Source of the DNA: Thioclava sp. GXIMD4216
Lineage (GTDB): Bacteria; Pseudomonadota; Alphaproteobacteria; Rhodobacterales; Rhodobacteraceae
Reading direction: 5' to 3'
Length of the DNA stretch: 64,000 bases
Assembly (NCBI RefSeq): GCF_037949285.1
Contig: NZ_CP149927.1
Span: 207,001-271,000, forward strand
Under the pieces are notes generated by a model. The model was not told the DNA's origin. It was given only the letters and a program-made list of their open reading frames with translations, and searched no databases. Position numbers and translations under genes: made by a program. Shown here piece after piece: positions 19,501-27,400 of this stretch (position 1 is the first letter of the stretch; each line of letters starts with the position of its first letter).

Positions 19501-20185
19501 CAATCGTGCGCTGAATGATGATGTGGGGGCCTTCTGCCGTGAATTCATCGCGCCCTATTTCCCCTTCGCGCAAAATGGCCGCCATGTGTCGCCTGCGATT
19601 TTCGGGCAGTTCTTCGGTCCCGGAGGGCGGATGGACCGCTATTTCACCACCTATCTGCAACCCTATGTCAGCCGTGGTGAAAACGGTCTGGAACCCGCGC
19701 CCGACAATGCGCTGGGGCAGCGTCTTTCGCCCGCACTCCTGCGCTCTTTCTCGCAGGCCGAAGCGATCCGGATGGCGTTTTTTGCCTCCGGTTCGTCCGA
19801 GCCGGAAGTGTCGATGTCGATCACCCATGTCAGCTCCAGCCCCTCGGTGCAGCTTGCAGTGCTGACGATGAATGGCAAGCAACTGCGCACCCAGCCCAAT
19901 TCGACAGCCGCCGAGATGGTGTGGCCGGGGCAATCCTCGGGGGTCAATCTCAGCCTCTATCCGCAAAGCGAGGGGGGCAATTCCGCGCTGAATTTCAATG
20001 ACGGGCGGTGGGATATCGTGTCGTTCCTGCGCAATGGCGTGGTCAAGATCAATGGCAATGTCGCCAATGTCGCAGAGCAGGTGGGCGGGCGCTCGATCAC
20101 CTATCGCTTCGAATTCGACAGCACCACGGTGCCGTTCCTTATGCCGGAACTGTCCGAATTCACCTGTCCCGTCTCGGTGGAGTAA
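16532..20185 (+). CDS. tssM: Type VI secretion membrane protein TssM (IcmF)
   Basis: TssM is the large inner-membrane ATP-binding component of the type VI complex and reaches through the periplasm. The 1,217-residue product has two N-terminal membrane helices (about 22-46 and 54-75), a cytoplasmic GTPase-like domain with an intact Walker A motif (GPPGAGKTT, 130-138) and DTAGRY, a third helix near 440-465, and a long periplasmic IcmF/DUF1215 region. The length is normal. GGAGG lies just upstream of the ATG at 16532. It overlaps nothing but follows tssL by one base and precedes tagF by three, so all are in one operon. No tssJ lipoprotein gene, its usual outer-membrane partner, lies in the window. 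Confidence 0.95.
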   Translation: MAFSLLKKAARATASGFRHKWVRRVMIALALVGAGLAIWFGFVMTGLDLLASPWLRGGVIALLYAVVGLVWVLRWRKRRKKAQALEDSLFSAPASDSKVLNERMQEAMAKLRKSGGRNYLYDLPWYVIIGPPGAGKTTALANSGIEFPGQDGLADHARGFGGTRNCDWWFAEDAVLIDTAGRYTTQDSDRQADQASWKAFLDLLKKGRPDQPVNGVMLAFSVEDVMNATEDSLQAHAETVRARLAELHETLRIDVPVYAIFTKADLISGFREYFGSFSQSRRKLVWGHTFQTRDRKAATHEEVPAAFDALLTRLSDEVVDRMTEEPDPASRIAIFGLPGQMEMLRDKMAEFLRLVFEPTRYKSAAILRGFYFTSGTQEGTPVDQVLGAMARDSQSEGFRPAFMSGKGKSYFLHDLLRKVIFAERDWVGFDRKAVRRRQILHTGGLALISVVTLLGMAGFGYAFWKSADQLRAAQVDASDYADTAREELSKTVISDDDPAPVLPELQRLRDMRAGYADKTAPPLIENMGLSRWSELHQAANRAYSDGLERMLRPRLVLYLENTIPQLIADGNTAGVYRALKVYLLLGGQGPAKSSDMAAVESYFDDLWSARYSAPGETRIHDQLMGHLQAMLQLDGDRTDLIGIDNAIVTKARDAIVNLPLAEQAYASIKDRAISSGQTAFGLADAIGGQVDQVLTTNDGTDLHQLVVPGLYTFEGYWGFFLDELTNARARLEEDRWVLGDAADRVDYQRQLGSLSRDLHRMYRQQFDAAWNNVLSRLALQRMSADPPRYDKLAVAGSSVNSPLLRLVEEVDRQTRLSRLYDKLDTLSPEQAAQMAAGGGDLGAALGDTAFNQIYAGSGVFQRVVMDQLRASSTGKSQTRAQSAGGASATDDSQRAQVERISGDFAIWHRLLDGEQGGRAIDVVLSNLQALRENRRNASLAPTPADETMLRQQLATLTMNNSALPKPLATMLNGVEREFSSVAQDATVSQLNRALNDDVGAFCREFIAPYFPFAQNGRHVSPAIFGQFFGPGGRMDRYFTTYLQPYVSRGENGLEPAPDNALGQRLSPALLRSFSQAEAIRMAFFASGSSEPEVSMSITHVSSSPSVQLAVLTMNGKQLRTQPNSTAAEMVWPGQSSGVNLSLYPQSEGGNSALNFNDGRWDIVSFLRNGVVKINGNVANVAEQVGGRSITYRFEFDSTTVPFLMPELSEFTCPVSVE

Positions 20186-20188
20186 GCC

Positions 20189-20863
20189 ATGCAGGAGGCA
20201 TCCGTTCTGAACACCGCGCCGATAGGTCTTCTGGGCAAGCATCCGGGCTATGGCGATTTCCTGCAGGCAGGGCTGGGGGCCTCGATTGTCGAGGCGCTCA
20301 ACCAGTGGCTTGATGCCTCTTTGGGGGGGCTGCGTGACGAGATGGGCAATGACTGGCCTGCCTTTTGGGACCGTGCGCAAGAGCTGCGGTTCTGGGTCGG
20401 GCGCGGCCATTTCGGTCAGACGCTGGCGGGGGTTCTGCGGCCGTCCCATGACAAGGTGGGGCGGCGGTTCCCGCTGCTGCTGTTGACGCAGGGGGCGGAT
20501 CTGCCCGCCCCGACCGACCCCGCCTCGGACCAGAGCCTGTGGGACAGGTTCTCGGCGCATCTCGACAAGGCGCAACCGGGACAGGGGGCTGCGGCACTGT
20601 TGCACGGGCTTGATCTGGCCTTGCCCGACGAGGCTGCGAAAGCCAGTCAGGGGCCACAGGTCTGGGCGCATCACCCCGAGGGCGACCTTGCGGCGCTGCT
20701 GCGCTCGGCTGCGACAGTCGAGCGCGAGCGCGCCATGTTGACGCGGGTCCATTTCTGGACGAAGGGGGAGGCGGGCCGCGCAGCCCAGTGGATTGCCGGA
20801 CCGCAGATGCCCGATGCGCGGGTGATGGGTTGGCTCTTGGGGGGCATGCCGGAGGCGGCGTAA
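20189..20863 (+). CDS. tagF: Type VI secretion accessory protein TagF (ImpM)
   Basis: TagF proteins act as post-translational repressors of type VI secretion and, in Agrobacterium, bind Fha. The 224-residue product starts with the family motif (GLLGKHPGYGDFLQAG) and contains FWVGRGHFG and GRRFPLLL, typical of the ImpM/DUF2094 fold. The length is that of a stand-alone TagF; in some alphaproteobacteria it is fused to the phosphatase PppA, whereas here pppA is the next separate gene 18 bases downstream. GTGGAG before the ATG serves as ribosome-binding site. Confidence 0.88.
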   Translation: MQEASVLNTAPIGLLGKHPGYGDFLQAGLGASIVEALNQWLDASLGGLRDEMGNDWPAFWDRAQELRFWVGRGHFGQTLAGVLRPSHDKVGRRFPLLLLTQGADLPAPTDPASDQSLWDRFSAHLDKAQPGQGAAALLHGLDLALPDEAAKASQGPQVWAHHPEGDLAALLRSAATVERERAMLTRVHFWTKGEAGRAAQWIAGPQMPDARVMGWLLGGMPEAA

Positions 20864-20881
20864 GGGCAGGAGACGGTGGGG

Positions 20882-21652
20882 ATGGACGGTTTTTTCAGCA
20901 ATGGTGTGTTCTGTTTCGAAACGGGCGCCGCCACCGATGTGGGCTGCCGCCGGTCGATCAACGAGGACAGTCTGATCTGCCGTCCCGAATTCGGTCTGTG
21001 GACGGTGGCCGATGGTATGGGCGGCCATGCGGCGGGGGATTATGCCAGTGGCATGATCGTGCAGGAACTCGGCTCGGTCGGGGTGGCGGCCTCGGAGCAG
21101 GATCTGCAGGCGCGGTATATGGAACGGCTGGTGCGTGCAAATCAGGCGATCCGCAGCCATGCGGTCAAACTGGGTGGGCAGACCATCGGCTCGACGGTGG
21201 TTTCGCTCCTTGTGCAGGGCGAGGACTGGTTTGTCGTCTGGTCCGGAGACAGCCGCGCCTATCTGATGCGCGAGGGTCATCTGGTGCAGCAAAGCCGCGA
21301 CCATACCGAGTTGCAGGCCATGCTGGACGGCGGACAGTTGCGCCCCGAAGACGCGCGTAGCTACCCGCGCAAGAATGTCATTACCCGCGCGATCGGTGTC
21401 ACCGCCGAGCCGCAATGCGACATTGTTTCGGGCAAGCTCAGGGCGGGGGATCTGTTCGTGCTATGCTCGGACGGGTTGATGGAGCATATGGCCGATCGCG
21501 AGATTGCCGCCATCGTGCGCGATTATCCGCCGCAGGCGGCCTGCAACCAGCTGATCCGCGAGACTCTGGCGCGCGGGGCACGCGATAATGTGACGGTGGT
21601 TGTGATAAGCTGCAGCCCGACCATGTTTGACGAGACGACCCAACCCGTATGA
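20882..21652 (+). CDS. pppA: PP2C-family Ser/Thr phosphatase PppA
   Basis: PppA removes the phosphate placed by PpkA on type VI components and so counters secretion. The 256 residues show the PP2C metal-binding motifs in order: NEDS near the N-terminus, VADGMGGHAAG, SGDSRAYL, CSDGLMEH and ARDNVTVV. All the expected aspartates are present, so the enzyme should be active. A GTG at 20876 is in frame, but the ATG at 20882 has the better spacing (nine bases) from AGGAG at 20868. The last four bases overlap the kinase gene start (ATGA), which makes kinase and phosphatase production stoichiometrically linked. Confidence 0.92.
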   Translation: MDGFFSNGVFCFETGAATDVGCRRSINEDSLICRPEFGLWTVADGMGGHAAGDYASGMIVQELGSVGVAASEQDLQARYMERLVRANQAIRSHAVKLGGQTIGSTVVSLLVQGEDWFVVWSGDSRAYLMREGHLVQQSRDHTELQAMLDGGQLRPEDARSYPRKNVITRAIGVTAEPQCDIVSGKLRAGDLFVLCSDGLMEHMADREIAAIVRDYPPQAACNQLIRETLARGARDNVTVVVISCSPTMFDETTQPV

Positions 21653-23646
21653 CCCGCCCTCCGCACATGCCGACCGATCCGCCACAAGGCGATGAGGAAG
21701 CGACCCGTCTGGCGGGCCTGCCGTCTGCTGCGCAGGCCTCCGTTCCGCAGCCTCCGGTCGTGCAGGCCCCTGTGCCGCAAGGCGATGACGAGCGCACGCA
21801 ATTCGCCTTTGCGCCCGCGACGGAGGAGGCGACACGCTTCGATACGGGGGCGGCAGCGGGCGCCCCTGCGGCCAAGCCATCCGCAGGGCAGGCCGATCTC
21901 AAGATCGGGACGCTGATCAACAACAATTACCGCGTCACCGCCGAGTTGAAGGCCGGAGGCATGGGCTCGGTCTATCGCGGGGTGGAAATCGGGACGGGGG
22001 ATCCGGTGGCCATCAAGCTGGTGCTGTCGGTTCTGGCCGAGCACGAGCAGACCGCCATGCTGTTTCGCCGCGAGGCCCGCACGCTGCGCCAGCTGACCCA
22101 TCCGGCCATCGTGCGCTATTACAATTACGTGCAGGACCCGCAACTCGACCGGTATTTCCTTGTCATGGAATATATCGACGGGATCGCGCTGTCGGATTAC
22201 GTGGTCAGCCGTGGCACGCTTGGCTCGGAAGCGGCGCTGACTCTGATGGAACGGCTTGCGGGGGGCTTGGGGTCCGCCCATGCGCTGGGAGTGATCCACC
22301 GCGATCTTTCGCCCGATAACGTGATGCTGCCGGGCGGTGATATCGCACAGGCGCGGCTGATCGATTTCGGGATCGCGCGCTCGGCTATCCAGAGCGACCG
22401 CCAGCTTGATAACCAGTTTGCGGGCAAGCTGAAATATGTGGCTCCGGAACAGCTTGGCCTTTACGGCGGCGATGCGGGACCGCGCGCCGATATCTACGGG
22501 CTGGCCCTGCTGGTCATTGCAGCATTGCAGGGCAAGCCGCTGCAGATGGGCGCCACGATCGAAGAAGCGATCGAGCGGCGTGCCGAGGTGCCCGATATCA
22601 GTGCGGTGCCATTGCGGTTGCAACCTTTACTGCGGCAGATGCTGGCCCCCGATCCGGCGGACCGTCCGGCCTCGATGGAGGCGCTTCTGGCCAAGATCGA
22701 GGCTTTGCGTGCCCCCGCCCAGCCGCGCCCCGTGGCCGGTCTGAGCCTGCCGCCCGGCTTGCAGGGGCCGCTCCCGCCCGAGGCCCCTGTGCCCGAGCGG
22801 TCGGGCATGGACAAGGCGTCTGCTCCGAAGCGCAAACGCGACCCGCTGCCGCGGCGGCTTGTGCTGTTGATGGGGGTGGTTTTTGCCGCTGTGCTGGGCT
22901 TTGCGGGCTGGCAAAGCGGCTGGTTGCGGCCTCAGGGCCAGATGGAGGCCTCAGGGGCGGGGGCTGTGGCCGAGGCCGCCAACGGGTTGGCCCCGCGCGA
23001 GGCAGGCACGCGCGATGCGTTTCTGGCCAGCTATCCGTCGGCTCCGGCCTGTTTTTATGCCCATCGTCTCACCGCAGGCCCGCGCACGGGGGTGCTGTCG
23101 GTGCTGTCGACGGCCGATGCGGGCACCACTCTGCCGGCACCGGATCTGGTGTCCGATTATGCGAAGACATTCGGTGCGGCACCGGGGCGGTTTGATGCCC
23201 GTATTACCGATGCACAATGCCCTGTGCTGGATTTCGCCCGCGAGATGCAGGCCCGTCCGGGCCCTGATCTGGCGCTGACCGTGGCCAATGACGATATCGC
23301 CTCCGGGGAAACCCTGCGGGCCACGCTCGAGGCGGATCCGCAGGCCCAGACATGGGTCGGGCTGGTGACGCCCGAGGGACAGATCTACAATCTTGGCGGG
23401 CGGTTGACGGGCAAGGATCTGGCCTTTGCCCTTTCGACCGGCGCGGCAGGGCAGGCACAGACGCAGCTTGTGCTGAGCATTGCCAGCACGCAGGCGCTTG
23501 TGGGGCTGGCGACGCTGCAGGATGGCGCTGAGGCCGCCAAGATCATGCCGGGACTGCTGGCCGAGATCAGGCAGACGGGGCAACAGGTCTCGGTGCGGGT
23601 GACACCGATCCATCTGCATCCTGCTCCTGATGAGGCGGCCGAGTAA
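21649..23646 (+). CDS. ppkA: Type VI secretion-associated Ser/Thr kinase PpkA
   Basis: This membrane-bound Hanks-type kinase of 665 residues has a disordered N-terminus (1-90) with three acidic-Thr motifs (EATRLA Thr19, ERTQFA Thr50, EATRFD Thr62). The kinase domain spans about 94-360, with a glycine loop (AGGMGSVYRG), ATP lysine at 123 (VAIK), catalytic HRD at 217-219 (HRDLSPDN) and DFG at 239-241. One membrane helix lies near 404-422, and a periplasmic C-terminal domain covers about 440-660. All catalytic residues are present. The periplasmic part holds cysteines at 468 and 524 (QCPVLDF) and resembles the C-terminus of the TonB-like protein at 32300-33706. In the paradigm systems, PpkA phosphorylates Fha or TssL to trigger assembly. 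The start overlaps pppA by four bases. Confidence 0.93.
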   Translation: MTRPPHMPTDPPQGDEEATRLAGLPSAAQASVPQPPVVQAPVPQGDDERTQFAFAPATEEATRFDTGAAAGAPAAKPSAGQADLKIGTLINNNYRVTAELKAGGMGSVYRGVEIGTGDPVAIKLVLSVLAEHEQTAMLFRREARTLRQLTHPAIVRYYNYVQDPQLDRYFLVMEYIDGIALSDYVVSRGTLGSEAALTLMERLAGGLGSAHALGVIHRDLSPDNVMLPGGDIAQARLIDFGIARSAIQSDRQLDNQFAGKLKYVAPEQLGLYGGDAGPRADIYGLALLVIAALQGKPLQMGATIEEAIERRAEVPDISAVPLRLQPLLRQMLAPDPADRPASMEALLAKIEALRAPAQPRPVAGLSLPPGLQGPLPPEAPVPERSGMDKASAPKRKRDPLPRRLVLLMGVVFAAVLGFAGWQSGWLRPQGQMEASGAGAVAEAANGLAPREAGTRDAFLASYPSAPACFYAHRLTAGPRTGVLSVLSTADAGTTLPAPDLVSDYAKTFGAAPGRFDARITDAQCPVLDFAREMQARPGPDLALTVANDDIASGETLRATLEADPQAQTWVGLVTPEGQIYNLGGRLTGKDLAFALSTGAAGQAQTQLVLSIASTQALVGLATLQDGAEAAKIMPGLLAEIRQTGQQVSVRVTPIHLHPAPDEAAE

Positions 23647-23692
23647 TGATTTTTGCCTATCGGCTTTTCGTATTCTGGGTTACGCTCGACAG

Positions 23693-24223
23693 ATGATTAA
23701 ACTTATTGTGGTTTCGGCATTTCTGATTGGCGGCACGGTTGCAGGCGGTGTCGGTCTGGCCGTCTGGCATGGCACGCAGGCACCGGCCACGCCAAGCCTT
23801 GCCGCGCCGTCGGCCCTGCCCGAAGTCAGGCGCAGCACCCGCTACGAACTTGGCCGGTATGAGGGGCAAAGCGCCGGAGCCGTACGGCCCGCAGCAGGCA
23901 CCCTGCCGCGCGTGCCGCTCCCGCAACAGGCGGCGCTGCCATCTGTCGATGCCATGCCTGCCCCCGCCGCTGATGCGCCCGTCCGCTTGCCGCAAAACCG
24001 CCCCGTTGCGACCCCTTCACCGGCGACAGGGTCTGTTGCCCTGCGCGCGGCACCTGTGCCAGCGCGTGCGCCCGAAGCCTATCCCGTCACGGCAGGGGCG
24101 CCTCTTTCAACGGTTGTGCCCTACGCATATGCCGCCCCGCCCCGTGAGGCAGCACAGATGCGCAAACCGGTCGCCGCCCAGACGGATGCCGAGCCGGGCT
24201 ATTTTATCGGCGTTTATCGCTAG
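23693..24223 (+). CDS. Anchored or exported Pro/Ala-rich protein, unknown
   Basis: The product is 176 residues. The ATG at 23693 puts a hydrophobic segment at the very N-terminus (MIKLIVVSAFLIGGTVAGG), which is a signal peptide or membrane anchor. The rest is low-complexity, rich in Ala and Pro, with scattered basic residues and a short conserved-looking end (GYFIGVYR). There is no domain I recognise. It follows the kinase gene by 46 bases and may end the type VI operon, but no clear ribosome-binding site is visible, so it could have its own promoter. A periplasmic spanning role is only a guess from composition. Confidence 0.6.
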   Translation: MIKLIVVSAFLIGGTVAGGVGLAVWHGTQAPATPSLAAPSALPEVRRSTRYELGRYEGQSAGAVRPAAGTLPRVPLPQQAALPSVDAMPAPAADAPVRLPQNRPVATPSPATGSVALRAAPVPARAPEAYPVTAGAPLSTVVPYAYAAPPREAAQMRKPVAAQTDAEPGYFIGVYR

Positions 24224-24448
24224 CGATCGACGGTTTCCACCAGCCGGTTTGGCCGTGCCTGAAGCCGCAATGCCTTCCACTCTACGGCCGATTTGCACCA
24301 AGCTGCAGCATGTCGGGACTGCTGTTCACCACAGACCCGCGCAATCCTTTAGCCATCCTGTGGCGGGCGCTTCGACGCCCTTGCATCCAAACCGCACGGA
24401 TCGGGGCCGATACACAAAGTTCTGGACCCTCCCCGAAGGTCTGCGGCC

Positions 24449-27400
24449 TTAAAGCCTTGTGGCCCTTTGCCATTCTAGGCATGTCAGAAGATACGAACGC
24501 GCATCCGCCGAAAGTCTCGCGATTCCTGCATAACGGGCGAGATCGAGCACCGGATCTTCGCTTCGGCTCAACTCGGTTGCGTGGCGCTCGTAAAGTTCGG
24601 CGATTTCGGCCCGGGAAATGTCCCGGATCGCGCGATCCGTCCCCGCGCGGAACGCCAGCCTGTCGGTCTTCGTGCCGGAGACCCAAAGGAAATCAACGTC
24701 TCCCTCGCGATATATTTCGACATGGCCAAGAGCTGCGGACACTTGCTCGGAGATCCGCCGTCCTGTCCGTTGCCAGCCATGTCGCCCCGACACACACTTG
24801 CCGAGTAAGGCCACTGGCATAGGTCCCTCTTGCCTGACGATCTCCGCGATCATCTTTTCGAGAATGGGAATGTAATCGGCATCATAGAACCTGCTTGGAT
24901 CGGGAATGATCTCGGTCGCATCATTGGGCTCCACGATACCTGCCTGCGCGCCGCTGGCAAATTTCGGCGGCTGACGGGCGGGTGCGGGGGATGTCCTGAC
25001 CTCTTGCGGTACCGGCGTTTCGGCGGAGACGATTTTGTTACTCTCGTCCGCATCAACGTCCGTGTCTTCTTCCTCCGTCGTTTCCGCAAACTTGGCCTCG
25101 CGCTCGGCCTCGTCTTCCGCACGTCTGGCGCGATCCGCCTCGAGATGCGCGCTCAGTGCGGCATGAATACGCTCGACCACAGTGGCAGGGTTGCGGAACC
25201 AGTCGGTCGACCAGATCCGGAAGATCGTCCAGCCAAGGTTCTCCAGCACCGCCTGCCGCACCTTGTCACGGTCCCGCGCTGTGGCCGAGCCGTGATAGGT
25301 CGCGCCATCGCATTCGATCCCTGCAAGGTAGACGCCCGCGTGATCGGGATGCACAACGCCAAGGTCAATCCGGAAGCCTGAGACGCCGATCTGCGGACGC
25401 AACTCCCATCCCTTGGCCTCGATCGCCAGCTTGATCGCGGCCTCGAAGACATTCTCGACCGGACCAAGCGAGCCATCATCCTGCGCCGGAAGTGCCACCG
25501 GACCGCGGGCCGCAAAATCGAGGAAGCCTTTGAGATGTTTCACGCCAATGGCTTTGGTCCGGGTCAGATCGATCTGGTCCGCGCGGATCGAGGCGAAAAC
25601 ATGCAGCTCGGCTCTGGCCCGCGTGACGGCAACGTTCAGACGCTTTTCGCCGCCGTCACTGTTGAGCGCCCCGAAAGCCATCGAGAGCTTGCCCGCATGA
25701 TCGGGGCCGAAGGTGATGGAGAACAGCATGACATCACGCTCGTCGCCTTGGATGTTCTCGAGGTTCTTCACGATAACCGGCTCTTCGCGCGCATCCTCGA
25801 AGAACCATTCCAGATCGGGGTTCTTGCGGCGTTCCTCGTCGAGAAGATCGAGGATCAGACCCTGTTGTTCGGCATTGAAGGTGATGACCCCGAGCGTCAG
25901 CCGCTCTTCTTCCGGCCAGCGCAGCCATTCGTTGAGACGGCGCACCGTCATGCGGACAATCGCGCGGGCCTCTGACTCGTTGGTCCGTCCCATGCCCCGC
26001 CCGTAGACACCATCCACCTGATGCAGTTGCACCGCGTCCGACACCGTCGCCGGAGAGGGAAATGTCACCAGTCGACCGCCATAATAATGCCAGTTGGAAA
26101 AGGCGATCAGCGCCTCGTCTCGGCTGCGATAGTGCCAGTCAAGCTGCTGCGTCGGAACCCCTGCTGCTGCAACCTCGTCCAGAATGGAGGCCAGATCGCG
26201 CTCTGTTTCCGGCAGATCCTCCTCTCCGGCATCGCTGCGTCCGAAGAAATTCGTAGGCGGCAACTGTTTCGGGTCTCCGACAATGATCGCCTGCTTGCCC
26301 CGTGCGATCGCACCGATCGCGTCCCAAGTGGTGATCTGGGAGGCTTCATCGAAAATCACCACATCGAAGGCGGCCTGTCCCGCAGGCAGATATTGCGCCA
26401 CGGAAAGCGGCGACATCAGCACGCAAGGCGCCAGCTTGGTAAAGGCATCGGGCATTTCCGAGATCAGCTCCCGGATCGGCATGCTGGGCCGTTGCAGCCC
26501 CAGCTGATGGCGCAATGTGCCCAGTTCCGAGCGGCGCGCGACAGCATCTTGCGCGGGCAACCCGTGCTGGATGCGGGAGAGAACCTGATCCGCCGCCATG
26601 GAGGTCGCCCGATCATCCAGCTCCCTGAAGCGCTTGATCGCATCCTCATGCGACCAGTGGGAGAATCCGCGCAGCTCGGGCTGGGCATCCATGGCCTGAG
26701 GCAACCACCACGCCGCATAGGCAGAGGTGAAGGCAGCTTCGATATCGTCCTCGATCTGCCCCTCTTCCACAGCTAGAACCAGCGCCTCAAGCCCCGCGCC
26801 CGTGGCCTGCGCCCGTATTTCGACCCAACGGGTCCAGTCCTGTAGATGCGCCTTGTTGTCCTGAATGACCTGCAAAGCTGTCAGCACATCGGATAGCGCC
26901 ATACCGTCGGGCGATACCTGCGCGATCTGCGCGAAGGCATCGGCATGTTCCTTCCACACACCCTGCCTGTGCCGGAAGAACGTGATCGCGTCTCTCAGGC
27001 CGCCGCTTTCCCTCGCAAGGCTCTGGCAGGCCAGATCCCACCGAACGGGATCGGTGACCATCGGCGTGACTTGGGCAATAGCCGCGTGTAACGCGCGCGC
27101 TTGATCGACCCATGCGTTCAGCTGTGCGGTATCCGTTTGCACGCCTTTGACCACAGGACACCCGTTGAGTGGCGTGGCTTCAATACCGGCCCTGATACGT
27201 TTGGCATCGGCCAAAGCGACGATATCGGTCTGCGGATCGGCACTGCCCCCCTCGGCATAGGTCTGCAATAGCTTGCGAACCGAAGATTTGGCAAAGGCCG
27301 AGAACGGCCACATCTTGGTCTGCGCGAGCCGCCAGTTGGCATCAAGCTGATCCAGCGGGATACTGTCCAGCCGATCCATCGGATAGCGCCCGGACGTCCG

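Noticed and set aside
14761..21415. Long antisense frames across tssL, tssM and tagF (14761-16884, 17117-18826, 19343-21415)
   Set aside because: The plus-strand genes have clear family motifs throughout. The antisense products are Arg/His/Gln-rich and typical of high-GC shadow frames.
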